From Clavibacter sp. (GTDB lineage: Bacteria > Actinomycetota > Actinomycetes > Nanopelagicales > Nanopelagicaceae), in contig BGOH01000001.1 in the NCBI GenBank assembly GCA_003569145.1, positions 186,001-250,000 on the forward strand: 64,000 bases of DNA, in the 5' to 3' direction. The notes under the pieces are model-generated. The model made no database searches. It was not told the DNA's origin and worked only from the letters and a program-made list of their open reading frames with translations. This document shows, piece after piece, positions 51,024-62,956 of this stretch (within the stretch, counting starts at the first letter, position 1; the number at the start of each line of letters is the position of its first letter). Position numbers and translations under genes: made by a program.

Positions 51024-52700
51024 TTAGTCGCAGACCGCGCCCTTTGATGCTGATCCCACAAGCTTTACATACTTACCCAATACCCCAGAGGTATACCTAC
51101 TTGGTAGCGGTTTAAAGCTCTCTCTTCTCTTTGCTAACTCACTTTCATCAACTAATAAATCTAGCGTTCTTGCATTGATATCAATCCGAATTCGATCGCC
51201 ATCTTTAACAAGTGCAATTGCTCCACCATCACTTGCCTCTGGTGCAACATGTCCCACGCATAGCCCGGTTGTGCCACCGGAGAATCTGCCATCGGTAATT
51301 AAGAGAACAGATTTTCCAAGACCCGCGCCTTTAATTGCTCCAGTAATCATTAACATCTCGCGCATTCCAGGACCACCCTTTGGCCCTTCATAGCGAATCA
51401 CTACAACATCACCTGCTGTAATAGTTCCATCTTCTAGCGCTTGCATCGCAGCTTGCTCTCTATCAAAGACTCTGGCAGGTCCTTCGAAGGAGTCAACTCC
51501 AACTCCAGCAACCTTTGTCACTGCGCCATCTTTAGCAAGTGAGCCACTTAAAATTGTGATTCCGCCACTTACACCCATCGGACTTTTTACCGCTCTTAAG
51601 ATTTCGCCATCAGGATCTGGTGGATTGATATCAGCTAAATTCTCAGCCATAGTTTTTCCAGTAACTGTTAAACAATCTCCATGAAGTAGGCCGGCATCAA
51701 GTAGGGCCTTTAATATCACCGGAATTCCTCCGACTTTATCGACATCGCTCATAACAAATCTGCCAAATGGTTTTAAGTCGCCAAGTAGTGGGACCTTTGA
51801 GCCAATGCGATGGAAATCATTTAAGGTTAAATCAACCTTTGCTTCATGGGCAATTGCTAGTAAGTGAAGAACAGCATTAGTTGATCCGCCGAGGGCCATA
51901 AGGGCAGTAATGGCATTTTCAAATGCTTGCTTACTTAAAATATCTCTTGTCGTTATTCCTGCTCTTATGAGCTCAACAACTGCTGCTCCTGACTTAACAG
52001 CATAGCTATCACGCCTGCGATCAACTGCTGGCGGAGCAGCAGAGCCAGGAAGTGATAGACCGATGGCTTCACCAATAGTTGCCATTGTGTTTGCGGTATA
52101 CATCCCGCCGCAGGCACCTTCACCTGGACAGATAGCGCGCTCAATTTTATCGACCTGCTCTTGAGAAATTAAGCCTCTGGCGCATGCTCCAACTGCTTCG
52201 AAGGCATCAATGATGGTGACATCTTTTCCATCGACTTGTCCTGGAAGAGTAGAGCCGGCATAAACAAAGACGCTAGCAACATCAAGTCGCGCTGCTGCCA
52301 TCATCATTCCTGGAAGAGACTTGTCACAACCAGCAAATGTGACCATGCCATCAAATCTCTCTGCCTGCATAACTGTTTCAACAGAGTCTGCAATAACTTC
52401 TCTTGAAACTAATGAGAAGTGCATTCCCTCATGGCCCATTGATATGCCATCAGAGACTGAGATGGTGCCAAACTGCATTGGAAATCCGCCTGCATCAAGG
52501 ACTCCTTGCTTTGATGCTTTTGCTAAACGATCTAACGAGAGATTACATGGCGTGATTTCATTCCAAGATGATGCAATTCCAATTTGTGGCTTAACCCAAT
52601 CTTCATCTTTCATTCCTACCGCTCTAAGCATTCCGCGAGCAGGAGCGCGCTCAAGACCATCTGTTACAAGTCCAGAACGCGGCTTCATTGGATTTGTCAT
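51024..52700 (-). CDS. ilvD: Dihydroxy-acid dehydratase
   Basis: Iron-sulfur dehydratase giving the keto-acid precursors of Val/Leu and Ile. The 558-residue protein has the three conserved cluster cysteines at Cys52 (TPCNLSLD), Cys125 (AGCDKSLPG) and Cys197 ([14 protein letters not shown]). It follows gatB by 13 bases and lies just upstream of the ilvB promoter, so it is transcribed separately from ilvBNC. Confidence 0.96.
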   Translation of the reverse strand: MTNPMKPRSGLVTDGLERAPARGMLRAVGMKDEDWVKPQIGIASSWNEITPCNLSLDRLAKASKQGVLDAGGFPMQFGTISVSDGISMGHEGMHFSLVSREVIADSVETVMQAERFDGMVTFAGCDKSLPGMMMAAARLDVASVFVYAGSTLPGQVDGKDVTIIDAFEAVGACARGLISQEQVDKIERAICPGEGACGGMYTANTMATIGEAIGLSLPGSAAPPAVDRRRDSYAVKSGAAVVELIRAGITTRDILSKQAFENAITALMALGGSTNAVLHLLAIAHEAKVDLTLNDFHRIGSKVPLLGDLKPFGRFVMSDVDKVGGIPVILKALLDAGLLHGDCLTVTGKTMAENLADINPPDPDGEILRAVKSPMGVSGGITILSGSLAKDGAVTKVAGVGVDSFEGPARVFDREQAAMQALEDGTITAGDVVVIRYEGPKGGPGMREMLMITGAIKGAGLGKSVLLITDGRFSGGTTGLCVGHVAPEASDGGAIALVKDGDRIRIDINARTLDLLVDESELAKRRESFKPLPSRYTSGVLGKYVKLVGSASKGAVCD

Positions 52701-52713
52701 GAGTTAATCCTAC

Positions 52714-54216
52714 CTATCCCTGACCTAAATGCTTTAGAAGAAGATCGCGGACCTTTGCTGCATCAGCTTGACCCTTTGATTCTTTCATTACTGCGCCAAT
52801 TAAAGCTCCTGAGGCTGGGATATTTCCCCCTCTAACCTTTTCCGCAACATCTGGAGCAGCTGCGATTGCTCGCTCAATTGCTGCCATTAGAGATGAATCA
52901 TCGGAGACAACTTTGATACCACGAGTTTCAATTATTTTTGCCACGCTACCCTCGCCATTAATTAGCGCCTCAACAACCTGGCGAGCTAATTTATCGGTTA
53001 GCTCACCCTTAACAATTAGGGCGATAACTTCAGCAACGTCTGCAGCGCTGATAGCTAAATCTGCGGCAGCAACCGCCTTCTCATTAGCAATTCTGGCAAT
53101 TTCGCCTAACCACCAAGAGCGAGCGCGAGTTGGATCTGCCCCTAATTTCACAGTTGCTTCAACCAAATCTAGAACATCAGCATTGATCATCGCTGCCATT
53201 TCTTTATCTGGCACCTGCCAAGCCTCTTGTAATTTCTTTCTTCTAACTGAGGGTTTTTCTGGAAGGGTCGCAGCAATCTTTGCAATCAACTCTTTACTTG
53301 GAGCAATGGGAACCAAATCTGGCTCTGGAAAATATCGGTAATCCTCGGCTTGCTCCTTTGAGCGCCCAGAAGTTGTTAGACCAGTATCTTCATGGAAATG
53401 TCTAGTCTCCTGTATTACTCGCTGATTGGAATTTAGAAGTTCAGCATGGCGAATCATCTCTGACCTAATTGCGCGCTCTACTGACTTAAGTGAGTTGACA
53501 TTCTTAGTCTCACTTCTTGTTCCAAGTTTCTCAGAACCAATTGGACGAAGTGAGACGTTAGCATCGCAGCGCAGTGATCCCTGCTCCATCTTCACATCAC
53601 TTACCCCAAGGCCGCGCAAAATATCTCGAAGTTCTGAGACATATGCTCTGGCAACTTCTGGTGCGTATTTGCCGCAGCCATTAACAACTTTTGTAACTAT
53701 CTCAACTAAAGGAATTCCGGCTCGGTTGTAATCAAGAAGTGAGTAATCAGCGCCATGAATTCGACCAGTTGCCCCTCCCATATGAAGTGACTTTCCAGTG
53801 TCCTCTTCCATATGGACGCGTTCAATTTCAATTCTAAAGTCCTTGCTACCTTCATCGGTATCAATTGTGATATCTAAATATCCATTGGTGCAGATTGGCT
53901 CGTCATATTGTGAAGTTTGAAAATTCTTTGGCATATCAGGATAGAAGTAATTCTTTCTAGCAAAGCGACTATATGGCGCAATAGAGCAATTAAGAGCTAG
54001 TCCTATTGCAATTGTGTATTCAATGGCTTTGCCATTAACTACAGGAAGTGCGCCTGGAAGGCCTAAGCAGACCGGGCAGGTTTGAGTATTGGCAGCTGCT
54101 CCAAAGACTGTATTGCAGCCACAGAACATCTTTGATGCTGTGCCCAGTTCAACGTGAACCTCAAGACCAAGTGCTGGCTCATATTTTGCGATTACATCTT
54201 CATACTTAAGAGCCAT
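52714..54216 (-). CDS. gatB: Asp-tRNA(Asn)/Glu-tRNA(Gln) amidotransferase subunit B
   Basis: tRNA-binding and kinase subunit of the transamidosome that makes Gln-tRNA or Asn-tRNA. The 500-residue protein has the cradle domain with [31 protein letters not shown] and the [15 protein letters not shown] signature, and a C-terminal YqeY/tail domain. One-base overlap (TAATG) with gatA. Confidence 0.96.
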   Translation of the reverse strand: MALKYEDVIAKYEPALGLEVHVELGTASKMFCGCNTVFGAAANTQTCPVCLGLPGALPVVNGKAIEYTIAIGLALNCSIAPYSRFARKNYFYPDMPKNFQTSQYDEPICTNGYLDITIDTDEGSKDFRIEIERVHMEEDTGKSLHMGGATGRIHGADYSLLDYNRAGIPLVEIVTKVVNGCGKYAPEVARAYVSELRDILRGLGVSDVKMEQGSLRCDANVSLRPIGSEKLGTRSETKNVNSLKSVERAIRSEMIRHAELLNSNQRVIQETRHFHEDTGLTTSGRSKEQAEDYRYFPEPDLVPIAPSKELIAKIAATLPEKPSVRRKKLQEAWQVPDKEMAAMINADVLDLVEATVKLGADPTRARSWWLGEIARIANEKAVAAADLAISAADVAEVIALIVKGELTDKLARQVVEALINGEGSVAKIIETRGIKVVSDDSSLMAAIERAIAAAPDVAEKVRGGNIPASGALIGAVMKESKGQADAAKVRDLLLKHLGQG

Positions 54217-55703
54217 TATTTAGCTCCTAGCTTTGGAGCAGAATTTAGAATTGGTCCCTGCCACTTAGTATTTAGCTCGGCTTCAAGGGCAGCGCCGACT
54301 TTATACATCAAATCATCTTTCATGGCTGGGGCCATTATTTGAAAACCAGCTGGTAGCCCATCTTCAGCAGCTAGCCCTGATGGCAGAGACATACCACCAA
54401 TGCCGGCAAGGTTAGTTGGAATTGTTGCAATGTCATTTAAATACATCGCAATTGGATCATTGGACTTCTCGCCAATCTTAAATGCAGTCGTTGGCGCTGT
54501 CGGTGAAACTAAGACATCAGCTAATTTAAAAGCGCTTTCAAAATCGCGTGAGATTAGAGTTCTAACCTTCTGTGCGCTTCCATAGTAGGCATCGTAATAA
54601 CCACTTGAGAGTGCATATGTTCCAAGGATAATTCTGCGCTTAACTTCCCTGCCAAAACCAATCTGTCTTGTGGCGTTCATGACCTCTTCAGCAGAGCCCT
54701 GACCTTTTCTAATTCCATAACGCATCGCATCAAAGCGAGCAAGATTTGAAGAGCACTCACTTGGTGCAATTAAGTAATAAGCTGCTAGAGCATAATCAAA
54801 GTATTTACAAGAGACTTCTACAATCTCAGCGCCAAGTGATGCCAGAATCTCTAGTGATTCATTAAATAACTTTAATACTCCAGCTTGATAACCATCTCCT
54901 TGCAGTTCCTTGATAACGCCAATCTTCATTCCCTTTATATTTCCATCCTTAGCAGCGGCAACAACTGCTGGAACTGGGGCGTTAATAGAAGTTGAATCTA
55001 GAGGGTCATGACCGGCAATTGCTTCATGAAGATATGCCGCATCAAGAACAGTTCTAGCGCACGGTCCTGCTTGATCAAGAGATGATGAGAAGGCAACTAA
55101 GCCATATCTTGAAACTCCGCCATAAGTTGGCTTAACCCCAACAGTTCCTGTTACTGCAGCTGGCTGACGAATTGATCCTCCAGTATCAGTTCCAATTGCA
55201 AGAGGTGCTTGAAATGATGCTAGAGAAGCAGATGAGCCGCCGCCTGATCCGCCAGGGATGCGAGTTAAGTCCCAAGGATTTCGGCTTGGACCATAAGCTG
55301 AATTTTCAGTTGATGAGCCCATAGCAAACTCATCCATATTGGTTTTACCTAAAATAACTATGCCGTTTTCTTTTAACTTTCTAACAACCGTTGAATCATA
55401 TGGAGGGCGCCATCCCTCTAACATCTTTGAGCCACAGGTGGTGGGAATTCCTTTTTGAACTAGAACATCTTTAAGAGCTAGTGGAACTCCAGCTAAAGCA
55501 GGAAGTTTTTCGCCAGCACTTCTCTTTGCATCTACTTGGCTTGCCTGATCCAAAGCTCCCTGCGTATCAACATGAAGAAAAGCATGAACCTGTCCATCAA
55601 CTTCACCAATCTGCTTTAGATGCGCCTTAGTTAGTTCAACGCTTGTGATTTCGCCCTTGTTTAACGCCTCTGCCATCTCAACTGCGCTCTTATTAATCAT
55701 CAC
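54216..55703 (-). CDS. gatA: Asp-tRNA(Asn)/Glu-tRNA(Gln) amidotransferase subunit A
   Basis: Amidase subunit supplying ammonia from glutamine. The 495-residue amidase-signature protein has the catalytic Lys in [12 protein letters not shown] and the Ser-rich [14 protein letters not shown] with the cis-Ser/Ser pair ([11 protein letters not shown]). It overlaps gatC by four bases and gatB by one. Confidence 0.96.
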   Translation of the reverse strand: MMINKSAVEMAEALNKGEITSVELTKAHLKQIGEVDGQVHAFLHVDTQGALDQASQVDAKRSAGEKLPALAGVPLALKDVLVQKGIPTTCGSKMLEGWRPPYDSTVVRKLKENGIVILGKTNMDEFAMGSSTENSAYGPSRNPWDLTRIPGGSGGGSSASLASFQAPLAIGTDTGGSIRQPAAVTGTVGVKPTYGGVSRYGLVAFSSSLDQAGPCARTVLDAAYLHEAIAGHDPLDSTSINAPVPAVVAAAKDGNIKGMKIGVIKELQGDGYQAGVLKLFNESLEILASLGAEIVEVSCKYFDYALAAYYLIAPSECSSNLARFDAMRYGIRKGQGSAEEVMNATRQIGFGREVKRRIILGTYALSSGYYDAYYGSAQKVRTLISRDFESAFKLADVLVSPTAPTTAFKIGEKSNDPIAMYLNDIATIPTNLAGIGGMSLPSGLAAEDGLPAGFQIMAPAMKDDLMYKVGAALEAELNTKWQGPILNSAPKLGAK

Positions 55704-56005
55704 TCTTCACCCAAAATCTGCGGAACTTTAAATCTCTGCTCCTCTTGCTCTGGAGCACCAGAGAGAGCTTCCTGTGGAGTAAGACTTGGACGGACTACAT
55801 CTTCACGAAAGACATTAACTAATGGAAGTGGATGAGAAGTCGGTGGAACATCTTCGCCTGCAACCTCTTGAACTCGAGCAACGGCGTCAAGAATTACGGA
55901 AAGCTCTTTAGCAAGACCAGCCAATTCATCCTCTGATAAATCAATGCGAGCTAACTTGGCTAGATTTGCCACATCATCGCGCGAGATATTGGACATATAG
56001 GTCAC
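55700..56005 (-). CDS. gatC: Asp-tRNA(Asn)/Glu-tRNA(Gln) amidotransferase subunit C
   Basis: Small stabilising subunit of the GatCAB complex, 101 residues. [20 protein letters not shown] is the family opening and the C-terminus has LREDVVRPS-type text ([17 protein letters not shown]). A methionine at codon 4 is an alternative start. It lies 29 bases after proA and starts the gatCAB-ilvD run. Confidence 0.94.
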   Translation of the reverse strand: MTYMSNISRDDVANLAKLARIDLSEDELAGLAKELSVILDAVARVQEVAGEDVPPTSHPLPLVNVFREDVVRPSLTPQEALSGAPEQEEQRFKVPQILGEE

Positions 56006-56034
56006 CTTACCGAAGAGCTATCGCTGCCAGCGAA

Positions 56035-57303
56035 TTACTTTCGGATCTGGCCATCTCCTCTCACAATCCATGTGGTGGTAGTCATCTGTTCAAGCCCCAT
56101 TGGACCTCGAGCATGAAGCTTCTGATTTGAAATTCCAATCTCTGCTCCAAATCCCATTTCTTGGCCATCAGTAAATCTAGTAGAGGCATTGACCATAACT
56201 GCGGCGCAATCAGCAAGAGCAATAAATCTCTCTGCGCTCTCATTGGATTCAGTGACAATTGCCTCTGTGTGATTGGTTCCATACTTCAAAATATGAGCAG
56301 CAGCGCTATCTAAATCAGGCACAACAGCAACATTCATCTCCAATACGCCGTATTCCGTAGACCAATTCTCTTCAGTGGCAAGGGATGCTGGAATTGAAAG
56401 TGAGTTAGCAACCTCAAGGCTTACTTGATCGCAATGCAGAATTACCCCCGCCTGATGGAGTTCTTTAAGAGCTAGCGGTAGAAAGTCTTTGGCTATCTCT
56501 TGATGAATCAGAAGAGTCTCTGCAGCATTACAAACACTAGGTCTATGAGTCTTTGAGTTAATTACGATTGGAAGAGCTTTGGAAAAGTCAGCGCTCTTAT
56601 CAATATAAACATGACAGACTCCAGCTCCAGTTTCAATAGTCGGCACAGTTGAATCATCAACAACCATGCGGATTAATTCTGCGCTTCCTCTAGGAATAAC
56701 TAAATCCACTTTGCCTCGAGCATGAAGAAGGGCCCTAGTAGTATCACGATCACTTGAAGGAATTAATTGAATTACCTCACTTGAAATATCTCCTTTTTCA
56801 AGTGCGCCTCTCATTACTTTAACCAAGACCTCATTACTTGCTTTAGCAGATGATGAACCACGAAGTAGCGCTGCATTTCCTGACATCAGAAGAATTACTG
56901 CAGCATCAACAGTTACATTTGGACGAGCCTCATAAACCATTCCAATAACCCCAAATGGCACAGTTACTTGAGTGAGTTTCAAACCACTACTTAGCGTTCG
57001 CTGCCTTAAAACGATTCCAAGTGGGTCATCAAGTGCTGCTACTTGGCGCGCCCCTGAGGCAATGTCTTTGATTCGCTCTGGGCTTAGAGCTAGGCGATCT
57101 AGAAGGGATGAATTGAGGCCACTAGCTTTTCCGCGTTCCATATCTAACTTATTGGCTTCAAGAATCTCACCCATATTGGCCTCAAGTGCATCTGCAATTG
57201 CAAGAAGTGCACCTTGTCTCTTGCTATAGCCAGCAGTGATTAAAGTCTTTGATGCTTTTCTTGCCTTATCTGCTAAATCTGCAACTAATTGATCATTGCT
57301 CAT
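56035..57303 (-). CDS. proA: Glutamate-5-semialdehyde dehydrogenase (gamma-glutamyl phosphate reductase)
   Basis: Second step of proline synthesis, reducing glutamyl-5-phosphate. The 422-residue ALDH-fold protein has VTVPFGVIGMVYEARPNVT and the nucleophilic Cys in THRPSVCNAAETLL. It overlaps proB by four bases, so the two are translated together. Confidence 0.96.
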   Translation of the reverse strand: MSNDQLVADLADKARKASKTLITAGYSKRQGALLAIADALEANMGEILEANKLDMERGKASGLNSSLLDRLALSPERIKDIASGARQVAALDDPLGIVLRQRTLSSGLKLTQVTVPFGVIGMVYEARPNVTVDAAVILLMSGNAALLRGSSSAKASNEVLVKVMRGALEKGDISSEVIQLIPSSDRDTTRALLHARGKVDLVIPRGSAELIRMVVDDSTVPTIETGAGVCHVYIDKSADFSKALPIVINSKTHRPSVCNAAETLLIHQEIAKDFLPLALKELHQAGVILHCDQVSLEVANSLSIPASLATEENWSTEYGVLEMNVAVVPDLDSAAAHILKYGTNHTEAIVTESNESAERFIALADCAAVMVNASTRFTDGQEMGFGAEIGISNQKLHARGPMGLEQMTTTTWIVRGDGQIRK

Positions 57304-58412
57304 AACAGCACCATGTCATCGCGGTGGACCAACTCTCGCTCATATTCAGGCCCTAATTCTTTCGCAAGATCTTTAGTGGAGCGTCCAAGCATTGCTGGAA
57401 TTTCTGAAGAATCAAAGGCAACTAATCCGCGGGCAATGGCGCTGCCATCTTCGGCCGTTATCTCAACGGTATCTCCTGAGCTAAATTCCCCTTCAACAGC
57501 TTTTACTCCAGCAGGAAGAAGTGAGGTGCCACGCTCACGCAGCGCGCTAACAGCGCCAGCATCGATAATTAATCTTCCACTGCTACTTGCCGCGTGCGCT
57601 AACCAGAGCAGACGAGAAGACTTCTTATCTGTTGATGCAACAAAGTATGTTCCAAGTTCGGCTCCAGCCAATACTTTGGAAACATCAGCAAGGCAGGTTA
57701 ATAACATTGGAATTCCAGCTTGGGTTGAAATTCGCGCAGCTTCAATCTTTGTAACCATACCGCCACTGCCAACTTTAGATCCAGCTCCCCCAATTTGGGC
57801 ATCTGCCAACTCGGCAAGGGAATCAACTTGAGAGATTTTCTTAGCTCCAGCCTCTTTTGGATTAGCATCATAGAGAGCATCAACATCGCTAACTAGCACC
57901 AATAAATCTGCTCCAATTAGGTGAGAAACTAAAGCAGCGATTCGATCGTTATCACCAAATCTAATCTCTTGTGTTCCAACTGAATCATTCTCATTAATAA
58001 TTGGAACAACACCGAGCGCAAGTAATTTAAAGAGGGTGCGCTGCGCATTTTGATAATGAGATCTACGGACAATGTCTTCAATAGTTAATAGCACTTGCGA
58101 AGCAATGATTTTGTGTTTTCTTAACGCTTCGGTATAGCTATGAATTAATAGCCCCTGGCCAACAGATGCTGCTGCTTGTTGCGTTGCAAGATCGGCAGGT
58201 CTTTTGCCTAGCCCAAGAGGGGCAAGACCTGCAGCAATTGCTCCTGATGAGACAACAACAACTTCTCTACCCTGCTCTTTTAATTCAGCAACTGCTGCTG
58301 CCAATTTAGTGACGGCAGCGCTATCAAGGCCAGCGCCATCTGCTCCAGTAAGAGTTGAGGAGCCGATCTTGATAACTATTCGCTTAGCTTTAATAACTGC
58401 ATCGCGATTCAT
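57300..58412 (-). CDS. proB: Glutamate 5-kinase
   Basis: First step of proline synthesis and the usual feedback target. The 370-residue protein has the amino-acid kinase domain ([33 protein letters not shown]) and a C-terminal PUA domain (about 285-365). I start at ATG 58412, which overlaps the obgE stop (ATGA); an open frame continues upstream but lies within obgE. Confidence 0.95.
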   Translation of the reverse strand: MNRDAVIKAKRIVIKIGSSTLTGADGAGLDSAAVTKLAAAVAELKEQGREVVVVSSGAIAAGLAPLGLGKRPADLATQQAAASVGQGLLIHSYTEALRKHKIIASQVLLTIEDIVRRSHYQNAQRTLFKLLALGVVPIINENDSVGTQEIRFGDNDRIAALVSHLIGADLLVLVSDVDALYDANPKEAGAKKISQVDSLAELADAQIGGAGSKVGSGGMVTKIEAARISTQAGIPMLLTCLADVSKVLAGAELGTYFVASTDKKSSRLLWLAHAASSSGRLIIDAGAVSALRERGTSLLPAGVKAVEGEFSSGDTVEITAEDGSAIARGLVAFDSSEIPAMLGRSTKDLAKELGPEYERELVHRDDMVLL

Positions 58413-59887
58413 TTCTGCTCCTCCATTTCTACTCCTGGATCTGTTGGATCTTCCACCTTGTACTCCCATTGCTGGGCTAATTCTTCATCATCTAATTGAT
58501 CAATTGCCTCTTCATCAAACTTCTCCCATCCGCGCGGGATACGCATGTCATCGCCGCGAGGTCCTGATAGAAGTTCTGCGCCTGCCTCAATAGTTGGCTC
58601 CCAATCAAAGATCACTGCGTCATCACCTAGACCAATACGTACTTCATCGCCTTGTTTGGCCCCTAATTTAAAGAGTTCTTTTTCTACACCCAAACTTGCT
58701 AGGCGATCTGCAAGATATCCGACAGCTTCAGCATTACTAAAGTTTGTTTGATGAACCCATCTCTCAGGGCGTGAACCAATAACGGTAAACGAGCCATCAT
58801 CATTAGCCATAGTTTTAAAGCCGACATCATCGATTGGAGTTGGGCGAAGCACAATCTTTACCTTCTCTTGTGCGCTCTCCTGCTTTCTATGTTCTGCAAC
58901 TAACTTAGCCATGGCATATAGAAGTTGTTCAAGTCCAATTCTTGATGCAGCTGAGATCTGAAAAACCTCATATCCCATCTTTTTTAACGTTGGCTCGACC
59001 ATATCTGCCATTGCTTTAGCATCAGGAAGATCAACTTTATTAAGAGCAATGATTCTAGGTCTGGTGCTTAAGTCTTCTGCATACTTCTTTAATTCATCTT
59101 CAATTACTTCAAAATCTCTCACTGGATCGCGCTCGGTCTCTAGCGTTCCACAATCGAGAACATGTACTAAAGCTGCGCAGCGCTCAACATGGCGAAGAAA
59201 TTGCAAGCCAAGACCTTTTCCTTGCGAAGCCCCTGGTATCAAACCTGGAACATCTGCAACAGTAAATCTCGCCTCTCCTGCCTGAACAACTCCAAGATTT
59301 GGGGCAAGTGTTGTAAATGGATAATCAGCAATCTTTGGTCTTGCAGCAGAAATAGCTGCAACTAAAGATGATTTACCAGCGCTTGGATAACCAATTAGAC
59401 CAATATCTGCAACAGATTTAAGTTCTAAAATTAAAGTTCGTTTTTCGCCAGGTTCACCAAGGAGAGCAAAACCTGGAGCTCTGCGCCGGTTTGAGGCAAG
59501 TGCATTATTGCCAAGACCACCTAAGCCACCTTTAGCAGCAATAAATCTTGTTCCATTACCGACTAGATCTGCCAAGATGCGGCCTTCTTTATTCATCACA
59601 ACTGTTCCATTAGGAACACCAAGAATTAAATCTTCGCCATCAGGGCCATTTTTAAGCGCACCATATCCCTGTCGTCCCGAGCTAGCGCTGCGATGTGGTG
59701 AATGATGAAAATCAAGCAAGGTAGTAACACTTGGATCGACAACCAAAATAATGTCGCCGCCCCTACCACCGCTTCCGCCATCTGGACCACCAAGTGGAAC
59801 AAATTTTTCACGGTGAACAGAGACACAACCATCTCCACCTTTTCCTGCTGCGGCATGAAGAGTCACTCGATCAACGAAGGTTGTCAT
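58409..59887 (-). CDS. obgE: GTPase Obg/CgtA
   Basis: Ribosome-assembly and stress GTPase. The 492-residue protein has the glycine-rich Obg fold (1-158), the G domain with [25 protein letters not shown] and NKVDLPD, and the C-terminal OCT domain characteristic of Actinobacteria and Firmicutes (about 345-425) with an acidic tail. A terminator separates it from rpmA upstream. Confidence 0.96.
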   Translation of the reverse strand: MTTFVDRVTLHAAAGKGGDGCVSVHREKFVPLGGPDGGSGGRGGDIILVVDPSVTTLLDFHHSPHRSASSGRQGYGALKNGPDGEDLILGVPNGTVVMNKEGRILADLVGNGTRFIAAKGGLGGLGNNALASNRRRAPGFALLGEPGEKRTLILELKSVADIGLIGYPSAGKSSLVAAISAARPKIADYPFTTLAPNLGVVQAGEARFTVADVPGLIPGASQGKGLGLQFLRHVERCAALVHVLDCGTLETERDPVRDFEVIEDELKKYAEDLSTRPRIIALNKVDLPDAKAMADMVEPTLKKMGYEVFQISAASRIGLEQLLYAMAKLVAEHRKQESAQEKVKIVLRPTPIDDVGFKTMANDDGSFTVIGSRPERWVHQTNFSNAEAVGYLADRLASLGVEKELFKLGAKQGDEVRIGLGDDAVIFDWEPTIEAGAELLSGPRGDDMRIPRGWEKFDEEAIDQLDDEELAQQWEYKVEDPTDPGVEMEEQK

Positions 59888-59928
59888 CTGACTCTTGCCT
59901 TTCTATAAATTAGGTGGATAAGTAAAAA

Positions 59929-59952
59929 GCGGGCCCGTATGCACGGACCCGC
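59929..59952 (-). terminator. Intrinsic terminator between rpmA and obgE
   Basis: A GC-rich 10-bp stem with one wobble pair and a 4-base loop (arms GCGGGTCCGT and ACGGGCCCGC on the minus strand) is followed by TTTTT. The mismatched position is a G-U pair only on the minus-strand RNA, which favours termination of rplU-rpmA. A T run on the plus side makes it nominally bidirectional. Confidence 0.85.
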
Positions 59953-59972
59953 AATTTTTTAAAGTCCGTTGC

Positions 59973-60227
59973 TTAGGAAACCGGGACGATATTTACAACG
60001 CGACGACCACGAGCACTGCCAAACTCCACTGAACCTGAAGCTAGTGCAAATAACGTGTCATCTTTTCCGATTCCTACATTCTTACCTGGGTGGAACTTGG
60101 TGCCACGCTGGCGAACGAGAATCTCGCCGCTGTTAACTACCTGACCACCAAATCTTTTGATTCCAAGAAATTGTGCATTGGAATCGCGACCATTTCGGGT
60201 TGAGGAGACGCCTTTTTTCGATGCCAT
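59973..60227 (-). CDS. rpmA: 50S ribosomal protein L27
   Basis: Large-subunit protein whose N-terminus reaches the peptidyl-transferase centre. The 84-residue sequence begins [20 protein letters not shown] and contains [15 protein letters not shown]-type text ([19 protein letters not shown]). It follows rplU by 14 bases. Confidence 0.98.
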   Translation of the reverse strand: MASKKGVSSTRNGRDSNAQFLGIKRFGGQVVNSGEILVRQRGTKFHPGKNVGIGKDDTLFALASGSVEFGSARGRRVVNIVPVS

Positions 60228-60241
60228 TTATGCCAACCCCT

Positions 60242-60556
60242 TTACTTCACACCATTAATCGCAGTGATTTTCACGCGAGTGTTTTTAGAACGAAAACCCT
60301 GACGACGGCGATAGCCGGTCTTATTCTTAAAGCGCAAGATGTGAATCTTTGGACCCTTAACCTCGGAAATAACTTCTCCAGTTACTTTAACTCCAGAGAG
60401 CAGCTTTGGATCACTTGTTACTGCTGATCCATCGACAACTAATACGGCAGGAAATGAAACGGTGGAACCGGCAGCTGCATCAATACGATCAACAAAGAGA
60501 GTATCGCCTACAGCGACCTTCTCCTGGCGACCGCCAGCTTTAACTATTGCGTACAC
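60242..60556 (-). CDS. rplU: 50S ribosomal protein L21
   Basis: Large-subunit protein of 104 residues, beginning [20 protein letters not shown] and ending with the basic [19 protein letters not shown] segment. The start codon appears to be GTG. First gene of rplU-rpmA, with its own candidate promoter upstream. Confidence 0.97.
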   Translation of the reverse strand: MYAIVKAGGRQEKVAVGDTLFVDRIDAAAGSTVSFPAVLVVDGSAVTSDPKLLSGVKVTGEVISEVKGPKIHILRFKNKTGYRRRQGFRSKNTRVKITAINGVK

Positions 60557-60615
60557 AATGGTCCTTCCATTTCTTTTTCTACTCTTGCCAAAGACCCTTA
60601 TCGGGGCAGGGGCAT

Positions 60616-60645
60616 AGGTTACGGATTGAGCCTATCTAGGGTCAA
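60616..60645 (-). promoter_or_regulatory. Candidate promoter for rplU-rpmA
   Basis: On the minus strand TTGACC and TAACCT are separated by 18 bases, starting just after the rne stop codon. It would give a leader of about 50 bases. Confidence 0.5.
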
Positions 60646-60651
60646 ACTGAG

Positions 60652-62751
60652 TTAGGCCGTTACAACTCCAGAGCTGGCAGCCCTGCGTTTACGCCTACCA
60701 AAGCCTTTCTTTTGGCCAGAATCTCCATCTTTTTTGGCCGGAGTCAGATCTTCATCCAGGCTTTCTTTCTCATCACTTTCTGAATCATCAGATGAGAGGT
60801 TCTCCTCTTTATTGACCTTTGCTGGAACAAATTCACGATCAAGGCTCTTCTTATTAACTGGCTCCATGTGAACATGAATGCCTCGACCACCACAACTATC
60901 ACATGTTGTAGAGAAGGCTTCAATTAGCCCTTGGCCAACTCTCTTTCGAGTCATTTGAACTAAACCAAGTGATGTTACTTCAGCTACTTGATGCTTAGTT
61001 CTATCTCTTCCTAAACACTCAACTAATCTGCGTAGTACCTGCTCGCGATTTGATTCTAAAATCATATCGATAAAGTCGATAACGATAATTCCACCCAAAT
61101 CTCGAAGCCTTAATTGACGAGCAATTTCCTCTGCTGCTTCAAGGTTATTTTTAGTAACAGTCTCTTCTAGATTGCCACCCTTACCGATGAACTTTCCAGT
61201 ATTGACATCAATAACCACCATAGCCTCAGTGCGATCAATAACTAATGAACCACCAGATGGCAGATAGACCTTACGGTCAAGTGCCTTAGCTAACTGCTCA
61301 TCAATTCTATTTTCAACAAAGAGATCATTGCCTTGGCTGTATTTTTCAATCTTTGTTAAAAGCTCAGGGGCGATATGTCCAAGATAATTATTAATATCAT
61401 CCCAGGCATCGCTTCCTTGCACTGTGAGCTTGCGGAAATCTTCATTGAAGATATCTCTAATTACTCGAACCGTTAGATCAGGCTCACCATAGAGAAGTGA
61501 TGGGGCTGAAGTGCTGGTGTTTTCAGACTTTGCCTTAATGTCATCCCATTGCGCCTTTAGGCGAATTACATCGCGAGTAAGCTCTTCATCGCTTGCTCCC
61601 TCTGCAGCAGTTCTAACAATTACGCCCTCTTCATCGGTGATTAGACCTTTAAGAATTTCTTTTAAGCGTGAGCGCTCAGTATCTGCAAGTCGTCTTGAGA
61701 TTCCGCTCATTCCTCCACCTGGTACATAAACCAAATAGCGCCCAGGAAGTGAGATCTGACTAGTTAAACGAGCACCCTTTTGGCCAATAGGGTCTTTAGT
61801 TACTTGAACTAATACTGATTGACCAGTTTTTAGAACTTTCTCAATCTTTCGCTCTTGATTATCAGCAAGACCTGCTGCGTCCCAATTAACTTCGCCAGCA
61901 TATAAAACTGCATTTCGTCCCTTGCCGATATCAACGAAGGCAGCTTCCATTGAAGGTAAAACGTTCTGAACTTTTCCAAGATATACGTTTCCAACATAGG
62001 AGATATTGCTATTGCGATTGACGTAGTGCTCAACCAAAACCTTGTCTTCCAAAATTGCAATCTGAGTTCTATCGCCTTGCTGGCGAACTAACATCTCACG
62101 ATCTACAGATTCACGTCTTGCAAGAAATTCAGCATCGGTAAGGATTGTGCCGCGACGACGATTTTCACGATAATCGTTATATCTAGGTTTATCTCGTCCT
62201 CTATCTCTATCGCGATCTTTAAAGCGACGAGGTGGGCGATCAAAGCTCTTCTTCTCTCTAACCGGCTTTTCCTGAACCGGACGAGGCTCGCGTACTTTAA
62301 CTACAGTTAATACGCCATCTTCTTCAATCTTTTCACCTGGAGCTACACCTTCAGCCCCTGAGCGACGACGGCGACGGCGTTTCTTAAATCCAACGCTGCC
62401 TTCAGAATCACTACTTGGGCCCTGGCTTAACTCTGAACTAGTTGTAGGGCTTTCATCTTTTTCTAACCTGCGACGAGAACGGCCTCCTCTGCGACGACGG
62501 CGTCGGCGATTTTCTCTCTCCGCCTCACTCTCGCCAGAGACTTCAGCTGAGCTCTTTGCAGCAGGTTTTGTTGCTGCTGGCTTTGCCTTTGGGGCGGCAG
62601 CAACGGGAGCTGCTTGAAATATTGGAGCTGGGATTACCCCGGCTTTTGATTTCTTCTCTTTAGCAGCAGGAGCGCTCTCGCTCTGCTCTACTGCTTTACT
62701 CGCACTCTTCTTTACAGCGCGCTTACGCACTTTTTTTGGCTCTTCGGCCAT
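60652..62751 (-). CDS. rne: Ribonuclease E/G
   Basis: Endoribonuclease for rRNA maturation and mRNA decay. The 699-residue protein has a basic, Arg-rich N-terminal extension (about 1-200), the S1 domain (SYVGNVYLGKVQNVLPSMEA opens it near residue 235), the DNase I-like catalytic core with VVIDVNTGKFIG, the zinc-link CDSCGGRG and an acidic tail. The long extension before the S1 domain is typical of Actinobacteria, where degradosome contacts differ from E. coli. Confidence 0.94.
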   Translation of the reverse strand: MAEEPKKVRKRAVKKSASKAVEQSESAPAAKEKKSKAGVIPAPIFQAAPVAAAPKAKPAATKPAAKSSAEVSGESEAERENRRRRRRRGGRSRRRLEKDESPTTSSELSQGPSSDSEGSVGFKKRRRRRRSGAEGVAPGEKIEEDGVLTVVKVREPRPVQEKPVREKKSFDRPPRRFKDRDRDRGRDKPRYNDYRENRRRGTILTDAEFLARRESVDREMLVRQQGDRTQIAILEDKVLVEHYVNRNSNISYVGNVYLGKVQNVLPSMEAAFVDIGKGRNAVLYAGEVNWDAAGLADNQERKIEKVLKTGQSVLVQVTKDPIGQKGARLTSQISLPGRYLVYVPGGGMSGISRRLADTERSRLKEILKGLITDEEGVIVRTAAEGASDEELTRDVIRLKAQWDDIKAKSENTSTSAPSLLYGEPDLTVRVIRDIFNEDFRKLTVQGSDAWDDINNYLGHIAPELLTKIEKYSQGNDLFVENRIDEQLAKALDRKVYLPSGGSLVIDRTEAMVVIDVNTGKFIGKGGNLEETVTKNNLEAAEEIARQLRLRDLGGIIVIDFIDMILESNREQVLRRLVECLGRDRTKHQVAEVTSLGLVQMTRKRVGQGLIEAFSTTCDSCGGRGIHVHMEPVNKKSLDREFVPAKVNKEENLSSDDSESDEKESLDEDLTPAKKDGDSGQKKGFGRRKRRAASSGVVTA

Positions 62752-62956
62752 ACGATCAAATCCTTCTTATAAGTTTTCATAAACGCTTTTGTTAAAAGCA
62801 TTTGCTAAAAAATCTGTGGTGGCGCCTTTTTTTCCGGATCTGCCGACCGCACCTAAAGAGCGGTCTTGGCGACCTCAAGAACGTGAGGCGACTTCGAACT
62901 GGGCAAGTATGGCAGATAGTTAAAGCCTTCGCCTAATTAGGCGCAAAAAGCAGCTC
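62752..62956 (-). promoter_or_regulatory. rne leader region
   Basis: About 205 bases without a gene. On the minus strand it holds a GCGCCTAATTAGGCG-type palindrome near 62930-62944, a GACCGC/GCGGTC hairpin (62847-62867 region) and an A-rich stretch with GAAGGA before the rne ATG. RNase E autoregulates through its leader in enteric bacteria; whether this leader does so is unknown. No firm promoter was found. Confidence 0.35.
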
